A stretch of DNA of 64,000 nucleotides from an uncultured Chlorobiaceae bacterium. Its GTDB lineage: Bacteria > Bacteroidota > Chlorobiia > Chlorobiales > Chlorobiaceae. The position numbers were made by a program, and so were the translations under genes. Shown piece by piece: positions 45,372-53,966 of the stretch (its first letter is position 1; each line of letters opens with the position of its first letter). The notes below the pieces were generated by a model, which searched no databases, was not told the origin of the DNA, and was given only the letters and a program-made list of their open reading frames with translations. The stretch covers positions 40,679 to 104,678 of the forward strand of contig CAJEXL010000006.1 in the NCBI GenBank assembly GCA_903994365.1, in the 5' to 3' direction.

Positions 45372-45938
45372 TTACCCACTTGCACGAACAATACGCACCA
45401 GCTCAAACAAGGCAACTCCTGCCGCAACAGCAACATTGAGCGAATGTTTGATTCCATACTGAGGTATTTCAAGAACATGGTCACAGCAATTGAGCAACCT
45501 CGGCTCAATCCCCTCAACTTCATTACCCACAACAAGACAAAGAGGAAAATCAGCAGGTTTTATCTCCGTATATGGAACACTTCCTGTAGTAATCTCCAGT
45601 GCGCATATTCTCACACCACGCTCTTTGAGGATAGTTATCGCCTCAATCGGATCTTCATAATATTCCCACAGTACCGTGTTTTGCGCGCCCAGAGCAGTTT
45701 TGTCAATCTCTTTTCTTGGAGGGGTTGCCGTATAGCCACAAAGAATCATTTTCTCAATACCAGCAGCATCGGCGGTTCGAAACATGGAGCCGACATTCCA
45801 CATACTACGAATATTATACAAAAGCAAAAAAACAGGGTGCTTTGGAGCTGCTGCATACTGCTCCGCACTTAACCGATTCATTTCGGTGCCTTGTAACTTC
45901 CTGAATTCCTGCATATCAGAGAGAGCTGAGCTCTTCAA
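45372..45938 (-). CDS. TrmH/SpoU-family RNA 2'-O-methyltransferase
   Basis: A 188-residue SPOUT-class methyltransferase. Motif 1 is NIRSMWNVGSMFRTADAAG, motif 2 is LVVGNEVEGIEPRLL and motif 3 is IPQYGIKHSLNVAVAAGVALFEL, which forms the S-adenosylmethionine knot. The RNA target (tRNA or rRNA) cannot be told. The ATG at 45938 lies inside the end of hisC (23-base overlap); ATGs at 45914 and 45881 are alternatives. Probably co-transcribed with hisC. Confidence 0.92.
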   Translation of the reverse strand: MKSSALSDMQEFRKLQGTEMNRLSAEQYAAAPKHPVFLLLYNIRSMWNVGSMFRTADAAGIEKMILCGYTATPPRKEIDKTALGAQNTVLWEYYEDPIEAITILKERGVRICALEITTGSVPYTEIKPADFPLCLVVGNEVEGIEPRLLNCCDHVLEIPQYGIKHSLNVAVAAGVALFELVRIVRASG

Positions 45939-46983
45939 TGAGCCGCTGATTTTCTTCAGCCAGACCGACGTTGAATCTCAAACAGTTCTCCATAAGATGA
46001 TACCCTGAAACGTTCCGAACGAGAATACCGGCATTGCGCAGACGCTGAAAAATGGATTCAGCATTATTGACTCTGATAATTAAAAAATTGGTATCACTCT
46101 CAAAAAGAGTCACACCGCCAATAGCGCCAAGGGCGTTATAAAGCTTTTCCCGTTCATGGAGTATGTACGATACCGCATCCTTGACCAACGAGTAGTTTGC
46201 CAACACTTTTGTGATCGTTATCTCCGCAAGCCTGCTGGAGGCAAAGGGTATTTTTGGCTTTGCGAGCTCACCCATAAGCACTGGATTGGCAATCGCAAAA
46301 CCAATCCGGATCCCTGCAAGGGCAAGAGCCTTCGACATCGTGCGAAGAACAATCAGATTTGGTAGTTCATTGATAAGCTCAAGAATCGAGCGCTGCCTCG
46401 AAAACTCAATATAGGCTTCGTCAACCAGCACAATGGCATCGCAAGATTCGGCAATGAGACGAACCTCTTCAAAAGTGAGCGATTTTGAAGTAGGATTATT
46501 CGGTGTGGAGATAACAATAAAGTCAACAGCCTTATCACGAGCCGTACGAATAATTGCCTCCGTATCGAAATCGAGGTTTGGAAGCATTGGCACACCAACA
46601 ATCTGTGACTGCAACAAAAGTGCTATTTTGGCATAGAGCGAAAATGAGGGATCGGGAATCAGCACTTTCCGACCAGGACCAAGAGATGCAAGAAAAATCG
46701 TATAGAGCATCTCATTTGAGCCGTTGCTCATCATCACTGCGTCAGGCGAAATACCAAGAAATTGCGCATATGCCTGCATACCCCTGTAGGGCAGAATGTC
46801 TGGATAGCGGTTCCATGGCTCCTTGATAAACTCCCCCACGATCTCCTCTTTCAGCCACATCGGGACATCAAAAGGGCTCTCATTCTGATTCAGTTTTATC
46901 TCAGCCTGCTGTCCCCCCTCAACTTTATAAGTTTCAATATCTTTTAATGCCGGATTAAGGAGTGTTTCAATATTTTTTCCCAT
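45916..46983 (-). CDS. hisC: Histidinol-phosphate aminotransferase
   Basis: A PLP enzyme that converts imidazole-acetol phosphate to histidinol phosphate. The ATG at 46983 gives 355 residues; the open frame reaches to 47073 but the extra part has no family resemblance and crosses the promoter of the divergent gene. Landmarks: KLNQNESPF near the N-terminus, STPNNPTS, LVDEAYIEF and the PLP lysine in TMSKALALAGIRIGF. Another histidine gene (hisI) lies at 52.8 kb; the pathway is scattered in this genome. Confidence 0.94.
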   Translation of the reverse strand: MGKNIETLLNPALKDIETYKVEGGQQAEIKLNQNESPFDVPMWLKEEIVGEFIKEPWNRYPDILPYRGMQAYAQFLGISPDAVMMSNGSNEMLYTIFLASLGPGRKVLIPDPSFSLYAKIALLLQSQIVGVPMLPNLDFDTEAIIRTARDKAVDFIVISTPNNPTSKSLTFEEVRLIAESCDAIVLVDEAYIEFSRQRSILELINELPNLIVLRTMSKALALAGIRIGFAIANPVLMGELAKPKIPFASSRLAEITITKVLANYSLVKDAVSYILHEREKLYNALGAIGGVTLFESDTNFLIIRVNNAESIFQRLRNAGILVRNVSGYHLMENCLRFNVGLAEENQRLIEELSSL

Positions 46984-47023
46984 ATTGCATTTATTTGGAT
47001 AAATTGGAGGTAAAAAAAACGTA

Positions 47024-47053
47024 TTGACTCTATTTCCATTATCATTATATAAT
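47024..47053 (+). promoter_or_regulatory. Sigma-70-type promoter
   Basis: TTGACT-N18-TATAAT, an almost perfect consensus, about 100 bases before the ATG of the sigma-like gene at 47156. This is the best sigma-70 match I saw in the window. Confidence 0.75.
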
Positions 47054-47155
47054 GAAGCATCTTTTTCTAACAATTCATGAAAAAAATCTGGACAATCCTC
47101 ATTTTTTTTATACCTTAAAACAGGATAAGATTAATCCAATATCAAGGAGAGCAAA

Positions 47156-47578
47156 ATGAAAACCATAAAAAAAACGCCGCTCGATATTCTTGACGATATA
47201 TACAGTCTTGGCTATTGGATGACCGGTAATAAGGGTGTTTCTCAAGAGCTCGTAAAAAGAACTTACCTTTACCGAGATTATGGCCAGGATGAGAGGGTAC
47301 TTCTAAGGACGTTCCGAGATTGTTATATTGAGGAGTTCGGACAAGAGATCGATTTTTGGTTCAGTGAAAAAAATGGCAAGGAAAAAATTCAGATTACTGA
47401 CTCAATGAAGCCGTGGGCCGCAGATATAAAGTACTCGGTTCTATTGAGTGAGATTTCCGGCCTGACTCAACAACAAATATCTGACATTCTTGATAAACCC
47501 CTTGAGACGATAAGAGTATGGCTCTTCTGGGGTCGGAAGCTTTTTGTTAATAATTTCCTGCTTAAGGCCTCTGCCTGA
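47156..47578 (+). CDS. Short ECF-sigma-like protein
   Basis: A 140-residue protein that I read as a reduced ECF sigma factor. Residues 8-60 resemble region 2 (LDDIYSLGYWMTGNKGVSQE, against LYRLAYRLTGNREDAED in ECF sigmas), but the promoter-melting and -10 part is shortened. Residues 95-135 resemble region 4, with the helix-turn-helix LTQQQISDILDKPLETIRVW then LFWGRKLF. A good AAGGAGAG site precedes the ATG, a near-consensus promoter lies upstream and a strong terminator follows, so it is a real, separately expressed gene. No anti-sigma gene adjoins it. A DNA-binding regulator derived from a sigma factor is the alternative. Confidence 0.72.
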   Translation: MKTIKKTPLDILDDIYSLGYWMTGNKGVSQELVKRTYLYRDYGQDERVLLRTFRDCYIEEFGQEIDFWFSEKNGKEKIQITDSMKPWAADIKYSVLLSEISGLTQQQISDILDKPLETIRVWLFWGRKLFVNNFLLKASA

Positions 47579-47595
47579 AAAAATACTCTTTTGAT

Positions 47596-47633
47596 AAGGC
47601 CACGATATAAACAAACGTGGCCTTTTGTTTTTC
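47596..47633 (+). terminator. Rho-independent terminator after the sigma-like gene
   Basis: A 9-base stem AAGGCCACG/CGTGGCCTT with an 11-base loop, followed by a T-rich run TTGTTTTTC. Confidence 0.9.
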
Positions 47634-47689
47634 TACAGGCCTCTGTATATTGTCCTCCTCTGCATCATATCATCAACAGCTTTTTCTCC

Positions 47690-48700
47690 ATGATTATTAT
47701 TACAGGCGGAGCGGGATTTATAGGAAGCGCCATGCTTTGGGAACTCAACTCCATGGGTGAGGAGAGGGTGATCATCGTGGACAATCTTGGGGCAACAACC
47801 ACTGAAAAATGGCGAAACCTCTCGCCTCTCCATTTTGCTGATTTCATCCCGATAGATCTTTTTCCCGGGATGCTTGAAAGAGGTGCCATCAAAGGTATTT
47901 CGGCCATCATTCACATGGGGGCGAACAGCTCGACCACTGAAACCGATGCTGATCACCTGATGAACAACAATTTTGGCTATTCAAAAAAGATTGCTTCCTA
48001 TTGTATGGCCAATGATGTGCGGCTTGTCTATGCCTCAAGCGCAGCAACCTATGGAGATGGGTCGAATGGGTACAGTGATGACATTAGAGGACTGAACGCA
48101 CTTCGTCCCCTCAACATGTATGGCTACTCCAAACACCTTTTTGACCAGTGGGCTCTGAGAAACCAGGTGCTCAACCACGCAGCAGGGCTTAAATTTTTCA
48201 ACGTTTATGGCCCCAACGAATATCACAAAGAGGATATGAGCAGTGTTGTCTTCAAGGCATTTCACCAGATACGCGACAAAGGGTTTGTGAAGCTCTTTCA
48301 ATCGCACAGGCCAGATTATCAGGACGGCGAGCAGTCAAGAGATTTCGTCTACATCAGAGATTGTACCCGAATCATGGCATGGCTGCTTGAACACCCTGCG
48401 GCTGGACTCTTCAATATCGGCAGCGGAAAAGCAAGAAGCTTCAGGGATTTGGCAACAGCAACATTTTCGGCTCTCGGAAAAGCTCCGATCATCGACTACA
48501 TCCCCATGCCGGAAACGCTGCGTGACAAATACCAGTATTACACCTGCGCCGATATAACCAAGCTTCGCTCTGCGGGATTCAGCGAAGAGCTCACCTCAAT
48601 TGAGGATGGCATTCAGGAGTATGTGCAGCGCTATCTCTCTTCCGACACTCCACATTTTGAGTGCGGGAAAAATCAAGGGAATCAGCGGTCTCTACCTTGA
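47690..48700 (+). CDS. hldD: ADP-L-glycero-D-manno-heptose 6-epimerase
   Basis: Epimerises ADP-D-glycero- to ADP-L-glycero-D-manno-heptose for the lipopolysaccharide core. 336 residues of the extended SDR family. The NAD(P) motif TGGAGFIGS is at residues 5-13, and the YxxxK motif is in YGYSKHLFDQW. The open frame begins further upstream, but the ATG at 47690 places the Rossmann motif at the N-terminus as in the family. The last 13 residues (ECGKNQGNQRSLP) look unlike the family and read into a remnant in another frame. HldD usually ends near VQRYL, so the original stop may have been lost. Confidence 0.93.
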   Translation: MIIITGGAGFIGSAMLWELNSMGEERVIIVDNLGATTTEKWRNLSPLHFADFIPIDLFPGMLERGAIKGISAIIHMGANSSTTETDADHLMNNNFGYSKKIASYCMANDVRLVYASSAATYGDGSNGYSDDIRGLNALRPLNMYGYSKHLFDQWALRNQVLNHAAGLKFFNVYGPNEYHKEDMSSVVFKAFHQIRDKGFVKLFQSHRPDYQDGEQSRDFVYIRDCTRIMAWLLEHPAAGLFNIGSGKARSFRDLATATFSALGKAPIIDYIPMPETLRDKYQYYTCADITKLRSAGFSEELTSIEDGIQEYVQRYLSSDTPHFECGKNQGNQRSLP

Positions 48701-48773
48701 CAAAACAGATGTGGTTGGCCACAAGCTTGTCTGCGATATCATTAATGCCTACGAAATCCATGAACAACAGTGA
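48657..48773 (+). pseudogene. Possible gene remnant after hldD
   Basis: In a frame different from hldD a short open stretch reads GKIKGISGLYLDKTDVV then GHKLVCDIINAYEIHEQQ and stops. It looks protein-like and could be the 3' end of a lost gene or a very small gene with a TTG start. I do not recognise it. Low support. Confidence 0.25.
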
Positions 48774-48905
48774 GCCGCGCTCATCCCAATACAGCGGAAA
48801 GTTTTTGTTGAGCTAAAAAAAATATTATATTTAGCGGGTTTTACCACAATCGTTCATTTCATCCTTTCTATCTTTTCTTCAACTTTTTAAGCGAGGGAAT
48901 TAACT

Positions 48906-49094
48906 ATGGCACTCTTTATTACCGACGAATGTACCTACTGCGGCGCTTGTGAACCAGAATGTCCAACCACTGCAATAACTGCTGGCGATGATGTTTATGT
49001 TATTGATGCCAGCGCTTGCACCGAGTGTGTAGGTTATGCTGACGCACCGGCCTGCTCCGCTGTCTGCCCCGCAGAGTGCATCGTTCAAGGATAA
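48906..49094 (+). CDS. 2[4Fe-4S] ferredoxin
   Basis: A 62-residue bacterial-type ferredoxin with two cluster motifs: CTYCGACEPECP (residues 10-21) and CTECVGYADAPACSAVCP (about 38-55). The second has the eight-residue insertion between Cys 2 and Cys 3 seen in Chlorobium ferredoxins. Such ferredoxins take electrons from the type I reaction centre and feed pyruvate and 2-oxoglutarate synthases of the reverse TCA cycle. A strong terminator follows; it is expressed alone. Confidence 0.96.
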   Translation: MALFITDECTYCGACEPECPTTAITAGDDVYVIDASACTECVGYADAPACSAVCPAECIVQG

Positions 49095-49112
49095 TCCGCA
49101 AAAATATCATTT

Positions 49113-49146
49113 AAAAAAGCGGATGGTGAAAACCATCCGCTTTTTT
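49113..49146 (+). terminator. Rho-independent terminator after ferredoxin
   Basis: A 9-base stem GCGGATGGT/ACCATCCGC, loop GAAA, six T residues, and an A-run before the stem that makes it work in both directions. Confidence 0.93.
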
Positions 49147-49173
49147 AATTACTTCTCATATCAATCCCGTCAC

Positions 49174-49476
49174 TCATACCTCATAATCCACAAGCCTGCG
49201 TTCCGTCGTTGCCTCGGCAATAAAGGGCTTCAACGCTTCATGTGCCGGATGTACCTGATACTCCGCCAGAGCAGTCATATCTGTAAATTCACTGTACAGA
49301 ACAACATCACCGGACACCGCACTACGACTTGCATCAAAGCCAACCTCAAGAACAACTATTCCAGGAATCTGCCCCCGTAGTGCAAGCAACTTTTCCTTGA
49401 TAAGGTTGGCATTAGTCTGGCAATCATTACCATGCGCTTCATCCTTGAGTCTCCACACCACAATATGCTTGACCAT
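49174..49476 (-). CDS. Dabb (stress-responsive A/B barrel) domain protein
   Basis: A 100-residue single-domain protein with the Dabb pattern: MVKHIVVWRLKDEA at the start, VGFDASRSAVSGDVVLYSEF in the middle and YQVHPAHEALKPF near the end. These ferredoxin-like barrels dimerise; some cyclise polyketides, most bacterial ones are of unknown role. Convergent with ferredoxin, 17 bases after the DD-carboxypeptidase stop on the same strand. Confidence 0.9.
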   Translation of the reverse strand: MVKHIVVWRLKDEAHGNDCQTNANLIKEKLLALRGQIPGIVVLEVGFDASRSAVSGDVVLYSEFTDMTALAEYQVHPAHEALKPFIAEATTERRLVDYEV

Positions 49477-49493
49477 CGTTTTATCCGGTTACA

Positions 49494-50756
49494 TTAAGAA
49501 AGATCCACTCTCTTTTTCGCTTTTTTGACTGGTTTCAATGAAACAAGCTGACGCCTCTTCGACTTGCTCTTCGACTCAGCAATCGTGTGCTTCTTTAACT
49601 TTTTGCTGCTCTTCAGCACCGCTATAAGCTGTTTTTTCGTTCTCTTCTCTGGTTTGAGCCTGGCGGCTATCAGTTTCTTCGAATGTTTGCCACTCTTCAG
49701 CTTTGCTATCGCAACTTTCTTTAACGCAAGCTTCCTTTTTTGAACAGATACGATACTCTTCTGCTTGTGTGTTTCAGATTTTTTGACCAGCAGAGGCCTT
49801 GATTGAGGTACACTACTCCGGAATATCTCACTGAGAACAACAGGACTGGGACTTTTTGCTGAAAAAGCCGTATCGAACATATTTGATGCGATATCCCATC
49901 TGTTCCGCGCGTTCAGCATGACAAGAAGCACATCCTTGTTATCCTTTATTGCCCGGGCAATAAGACAGCCTCCAGCTTTGGAGGTATAACCTGTCTTGAT
50001 ACCAACAGCGTAGGGGTATCGGTCAAGAAGCTTGTTGTGGGTCCTCAGCCAATAGGCTCTCTGGCTCGTCTGTTCCGTAACAACCACCCTTTCAAGACGG
50101 GCAACCTGATTGAATAGAGGATTCCTGACCGCATATTCTGTAAGACGCATCAGATCACCAGCGGTAGAAATATTGCCAGCATAGGGGCCTTTATCAAACC
50201 CTGCTGGATTGGTAAAAAAAGAGTTTCTCATGCCGATCATTTTTGCCTTGTAGTTCATGGAGGCAACAAACGAATCAACATTACCGGAGAGATATATGGC
50301 AATAGCAAAAGCAGCATCATTACTTGAACTCACCATTGCAGCCCTGACCAGATCAATCAGCTTGATTTTATCCCCCACCCTGAATCCCGCTTTGGAAGGC
50401 TCAACCATGGTTGACTCTTTTGTAATCACGACATCCTGCTCAAGCCTGCCGCTTTCCATCGCCATAATACAGGTCAGTATTTTGGTAAGACTAGCCGGTG
50501 AAACCAGTTGATCAATATCCTTGGCCATCAAAGGGGTCTGCACTCCTATCTCTTTTACAATATAGGAGTCAACAGGAGTCTGCGACGATGGGGAGACAAC
50601 GCTGCCCTGAGCAGAGAGGGTGAGAGGAGAGAATATGGTTGAGAGAACAAGAGCGGCAAGCACTGGAAAGTACTTCAACCCGGCAAGCTTCCTGTATGGA
50701 TGGGAGGCCTGTTTCCGAGAGCTGGAAATCGCGGATCTCAGGATATTAAATTGCAT
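49494..50756 (-). CDS. D-alanyl-D-alanine carboxypeptidase (S11) with polybasic repeat tail
   Basis: A penicillin-binding protein of the DacA type that trims the terminal D-Ala of peptidoglycan stems. The ATG at 50756 gives 420 residues; a TTG further upstream is less likely. An N-terminal signal anchor is at about 25-48. The active site shows SxxK in PASLTKILT, SxN in SSNDAAF and KTG in GIKTGYTSKAG. In place of the usual C-terminal amphipathic anchor the last 100 residues are extremely Lys/Arg-rich and repetitive: units of about 15 residues of the form IAxxLKxxKxxKKxx occur four times. The tail could bind the acidic envelope or peptidoglycan. Confidence 0.92.
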   Translation of the reverse strand: MQFNILRSAISSSRKQASHPYRKLAGLKYFPVLAALVLSTIFSPLTLSAQGSVVSPSSQTPVDSYIVKEIGVQTPLMAKDIDQLVSPASLTKILTCIMAMESGRLEQDVVITKESTMVEPSKAGFRVGDKIKLIDLVRAAMVSSSNDAAFAIAIYLSGNVDSFVASMNYKAKMIGMRNSFFTNPAGFDKGPYAGNISTAGDLMRLTEYAVRNPLFNQVARLERVVVTEQTSQRAYWLRTHNKLLDRYPYAVGIKTGYTSKAGGCLIARAIKDNKDVLLVMLNARNRWDIASNMFDTAFSAKSPSPVVLSEIFRSSVPQSRPLLVKKSETHKQKSIVSVQKRKLALKKVAIAKLKSGKHSKKLIAARLKPEKRTKKQLIAVLKSSKKLKKHTIAESKSKSKRRQLVSLKPVKKAKKRVDLS

Positions 50757-50846
50757 TGTCAAGATAGAGTGTTCTCTGGTTATCAACGTGGGATAAAACA
50801 ACTTATCTCAATAACGCAATATCAAGACAGAAACTCAACTTCCGAA

Positions 50847-50871
50847 GGCCTTTTTTTTAAAAAAAAAGGCC
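50847..50871. repeat. Self-complementary GGCC-T8-A9-GGCC palindrome
   Basis: A 25-base near-perfect palindrome between lysE-type and DD-carboxypeptidase genes. As RNA it makes a hairpin with an A/U-rich stem on either strand, so it may act as an unusual terminator. Confidence 0.7.
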
Positions 50872-50929
50872 AATCCCGCTATTTTTTTCGCATAAAACCG
50901 CTCTGCCTTGCCATTTTATGCAGCGTTAT

Positions 50930-51556
50930 TCAATGCTCCGATAGTGCCAGTTTGACAGCTAACCCGATAAAAAGCAGCGATGCAATGCGGTTGACGGTTT
51001 TTTGAGCCAGTGAAGAGCGACGGAACTTGTCGCCGAATCCACCGGCAAGAAGGCTTATGGAACTGAAAACAAGGAGAGTCGCCAGGATAAAAACAGCCCC
51101 GAGCTGAATGAATTGAACAGTCATGGAACCGTAACGCGGGTTGGCAAATTGCGGCAGATATGCCATGAAAAAGAGAGATACCTTTGGGTTGGCAAGGTTC
51201 ATGATAATCCCCCTGCCGTAGAGCTTGCCTCTTGAGAGCACCGGAACCTGCTCCTGTTGCCCGGTTAGAACCGAAGCCCTGAAGGCCTGCCAGGCAAGAT
51301 AAAGCAGATATGCTGCACCAATATATTTAAGAGTGCTGAATGCAACTGCCGAAGAGTGAACCACGGCAGCAAGGCCAACGGCGACAGCAATCGTATGCAC
51401 CATCAATCCAGAAGCAAGACCAAGGGTGACAGATAATCCTGCACTTCGTCCATTCTGGGCTGCCTGCGCCATCACAAAAAGATTATCAGTTCCGGGAGAG
51501 AGTGCGAGAATAACTGACGTCATAAAAAATGTCAGTAACAGATGAGTATCAATCAT
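50930..51556 (-). CDS. LysE/RhtB-family amino acid exporter
   Basis: A 208-residue membrane protein with six predicted helices and the family start LLLTFFMTSVILALSPGTDNLFVMAQAAQNGRSAG (split by the first helix), with GLASGLMVHTIAVAVGLAA next. Exports amino acids or homoserine lactone-like compounds; the substrate is unknown. The ATG at 51556 is chosen over an upstream TTG at 51562. It starts 20 bases after the adaptor gene and is probably co-transcribed with it. Confidence 0.9.
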   Translation of the reverse strand: MIDTHLLLTFFMTSVILALSPGTDNLFVMAQAAQNGRSAGLSVTLGLASGLMVHTIAVAVGLAAVVHSSAVAFSTLKYIGAAYLLYLAWQAFRASVLTGQQEQVPVLSRGKLYGRGIIMNLANPKVSLFFMAYLPQFANPRYGSMTVQFIQLGAVFILATLLVFSSISLLAGGFGDKFRRSSLAQKTVNRIASLLFIGLAVKLALSEH

Positions 51557-51576
51557 AAACAATTATGCCTTTGTTA

Positions 51577-52668
51577 TCAGGGTTTTTTCACCGGAGTAAT
51601 ATTGACCTCCAGCCCTTCATGCAAACTTTTGTCGGGAGAGAGCGCAATTTTCTCTCCTTTTTTAAGCCCCTGAACCACTTCAACAAAGGTGAGATCACTC
51701 TCTCCCTGGCGAACAGGCTGTTTTTTCAACCGGCCGTCGTCAATTTTCCAGACATAACTCTGACGGTTCTCTTCAAACAGAGAGCTTTTTTTAACAAGAA
51801 GCGCATTTGGTTTGACATTATAAATAATGTTCGCTGTAGCAGTCATGCCTGCCTGAATATTTCCAGGAGGATGATCAAGGGCCAGATAAATCCTTGAGGT
51901 CTTCGTTATCTGGTCCGTCTGGGGTACAATACGGGCAACAACTGCTGAAAAACGTTTTTCTGGATAGGCATCAAAAGCAACTGTAGCCACCTGACCATGG
52001 CGCATCCTTGGAACATCAAGCTCGTCCACCTCAACGCTGATCATAAATCGTGAGGTATCAACTACCCGTGCGACAAGAGCATTGATGGTAACATAATCGC
52101 CCTTTTTAACACTCTGCAAGGTCAAAACTCCAGAAAATGGGGCAATGACAGTCAACTTTTTCAGATCATCCTCACGCATTTTTAACTGAAACGACCGCTG
52201 CTGAAGAAGCTCTTCGGTTTGCAGACTGTTTTTCTCCGCATCTTCGAGCTCCTGACGCGATATTGCCCCCTCATTGAAAAGACTATTCTTTCTGACGGTA
52301 CGGCGCCTACTGTCTCGCAAGAGGGCCTGCTGTTCGGCAAGGGCTGATTGTGCTTCATGAACAGCAAGCTGAGGCTGAGGGCTGTCGAACTGAAGAAGTT
52401 TCTGACCGGCAATGACATGCTGCCCCTCAAGTGCGCCGACATAGCTCACCGTACCGGAAGATTCTGCGTTAAGATTGGCAACGGCATCAGCCTCTACAAA
52501 ACCTGTAGCATAGACCGCCTGAACCAGCTCTGCGTTGGTCACCTCGCCTGCCTCAATAGCAACAGAGTTGCCTTTCGTCATCAGAAAAAAGAGCGTGACA
52601 ATAAAAAGAAGAGCAAGCGCAATGGAATATTTGGGAAGAAATTTCTGAAGGGACTTCATGTGGCGCAT
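51577..52668 (-). CDS. HlyD/RND-type periplasmic adaptor protein
   Basis: A 363-residue membrane-fusion protein. N-terminal anchor at about 14-31, then a beta domain and a split lipoyl domain (GTVSYVGALEGQHVIAGQKLLQFDSPQ and later LTVIAPFSGVLTLQSVKKGDYV). An alpha-helical hairpin lies between (about 105-160, rich in Glu/Arg/Leu), and a C-terminal beta-barrel and membrane-proximal domain follow. It should link an inner-membrane pump to an outer-membrane channel, but no RND or MacB-type pump gene adjoins it; the only neighbour is a LysE exporter. Confidence 0.9.
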   Translation of the reverse strand: MRHMKSLQKFLPKYSIALALLFIVTLFFLMTKGNSVAIEAGEVTNAELVQAVYATGFVEADAVANLNAESSGTVSYVGALEGQHVIAGQKLLQFDSPQPQLAVHEAQSALAEQQALLRDSRRRTVRKNSLFNEGAISRQELEDAEKNSLQTEELLQQRSFQLKMREDDLKKLTVIAPFSGVLTLQSVKKGDYVTINALVARVVDTSRFMISVEVDELDVPRMRHGQVATVAFDAYPEKRFSAVVARIVPQTDQITKTSRIYLALDHPPGNIQAGMTATANIIYNVKPNALLVKKSSLFEENRQSYVWKIDDGRLKKQPVRQGESDLTFVEVVQGLKKGEKIALSPDKSLHEGLEVNITPVKKP

Positions 52669-52846
52669 TGTTTATGAATTCAGCTTTGGGAAGTTACAAG
52701 TTTTGAACTTTTTATCCATTCAGACCTTGATTTTTCCAGAATTTTATCAATATTCAGGGACATTTTTCTTTTCCTGCTCTCCAGCCATGCTCTCCAACTT
52801 CAAAAAGAGGCATTAGCGCATGAAAAACACTTAATCTACACCATCA

Positions 52847-53260
52847 ATGGACGATAATCAAGATATGAATAAAAGCTTTCTTGAAACGGTAAAGTTCGAT
52901 GAGAAAGGGCTTGTTCCGGCTATTGTGCAAGATCATGAAACCGGCAAGGTGCTTATGATGGCATGGATGAACCGCGAAAGCCTCCAGATGACCCTCGAAA
53001 AAAAGAGAGCCTGTTACTGGAGCCGCAGCCGCAAAGAGCTCTGGCTGAAGGGAGAATCCTCCGGCAACATGCAGGTGGTGCGCGATATCCTGATCGACTG
53101 CGATGGTGATACACTACTCCTGAAAGTATCCCAAACCGGCGGAGCCTGCCATGTCGGCTACCACTCCTGCTTTTACCGGAAGGTCACCGAAAATCTCACC
53201 ATGGAAATTTGTGATACACTGATGTTTAATCCTGATGAGGTTTATGGCAAAAAAAGCTGA
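52847..53260 (+). CDS. hisI: Phosphoribosyl-AMP cyclohydrolase
   Basis: Opens the adenine ring of phosphoribosyl-AMP, step 3 of histidine synthesis. 137 residues, cyclohydrolase domain only (no HisE fusion). Metal- and substrate-binding blocks: [57 protein letters not shown] with the zinc cysteines. ATG 52847; an ATG six codons later is possible. Overlaps the start of menG. Confidence 0.95.
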   Translation: MDDNQDMNKSFLETVKFDEKGLVPAIVQDHETGKVLMMAWMNRESLQMTLEKKRACYWSRSRKELWLKGESSGNMQVVRDILIDCDGDTLLLKVSQTGGACHVGYHSCFYRKVTENLTMEICDTLMFNPDEVYGKKS

Positions 53261-53966
53261 AACAAAGTCCCTTCTGCGGACAAAGTCGAGAGGATCAATA
53301 CGCTCGATGTTTGACGAGGTTGCCCCTACCTACGATTTTCTCAACCATCTGCTCAGCCTGGGCATTGACAACTACTGGCGCGCCAAAACTGCTGATAAAG
53401 CAAAACAACTGCTTGGCAAGAACACGTCTCCAAAAATTCTTGATGTCGCCACTGGCACCGGTGATCTGGCAGCCTCCATGGCCAAAATTACCGGTGCAAA
53501 AGTGACCGCGCTTGACCTCTCCCCCGAGATGCTGATCATTGCAAAAAAAAAGTACCCGCACATCACCTTTCATGAGGGATATGCGGAGAAACTCCCTTTC
53601 GGCAATGCCAGTTATGATCTGGTGAGCGCAGGTTTCGGCGTAAGGAATTTTGAAAATCTTGATGCTGGAATGCGCGAGTTCCACCGTGTTCTTAGGCCGG
53701 GCGGCCATGCACTCATTATTGAGCCAATGATTCCGCGCAATGCTGTCATGAAATCACTCTACCTGATTTATTTCAAAAAGGTGCTGCCAAAAATTGCAGC
53801 ACTCTTCAGCAAATCCTCATTTGCCTATGACTATCTGCCAAACTCCGTTGAGCAGTTTCCGCAAACCGAGGCGTTTATTGCCATTCTGAAAAAAAGTGGA
53901 TTCAAAAGCGCTGAGTATTTTCCGATGACCTTTGAGACCTCTATTCTTTACCTGGCAAAAAAGTAA
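53244..53966 (+). CDS. menG: Demethylmenaquinone methyltransferase (UbiE/MenG)
   Basis: Adds the ring methyl group in menaquinone synthesis, using S-adenosylmethionine. About 240 residues. Motif I is [17 protein letters not shown], and family motifs are [51 protein letters not shown] and [12 protein letters not shown]. Green sulfur bacteria make menaquinone-7 and chlorobiumquinone, so MenG and not UbiE is the expected role. Two ATGs are possible (53235 and 53244); the second is preceded by GAGG. Both overlap the hisI end. Confidence 0.94.
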   Translation: MAKKAETKSLLRTKSRGSIRSMFDEVAPTYDFLNHLLSLGIDNYWRAKTADKAKQLLGKNTSPKILDVATGTGDLAASMAKITGAKVTALDLSPEMLIIAKKKYPHITFHEGYAEKLPFGNASYDLVSAGFGVRNFENLDAGMREFHRVLRPGGHALIIEPMIPRNAVMKSLYLIYFKKVLPKIAALFSKSSFAYDYLPNSVEQFPQTEAFIAILKKSGFKSAEYFPMTFETSILYLAKK

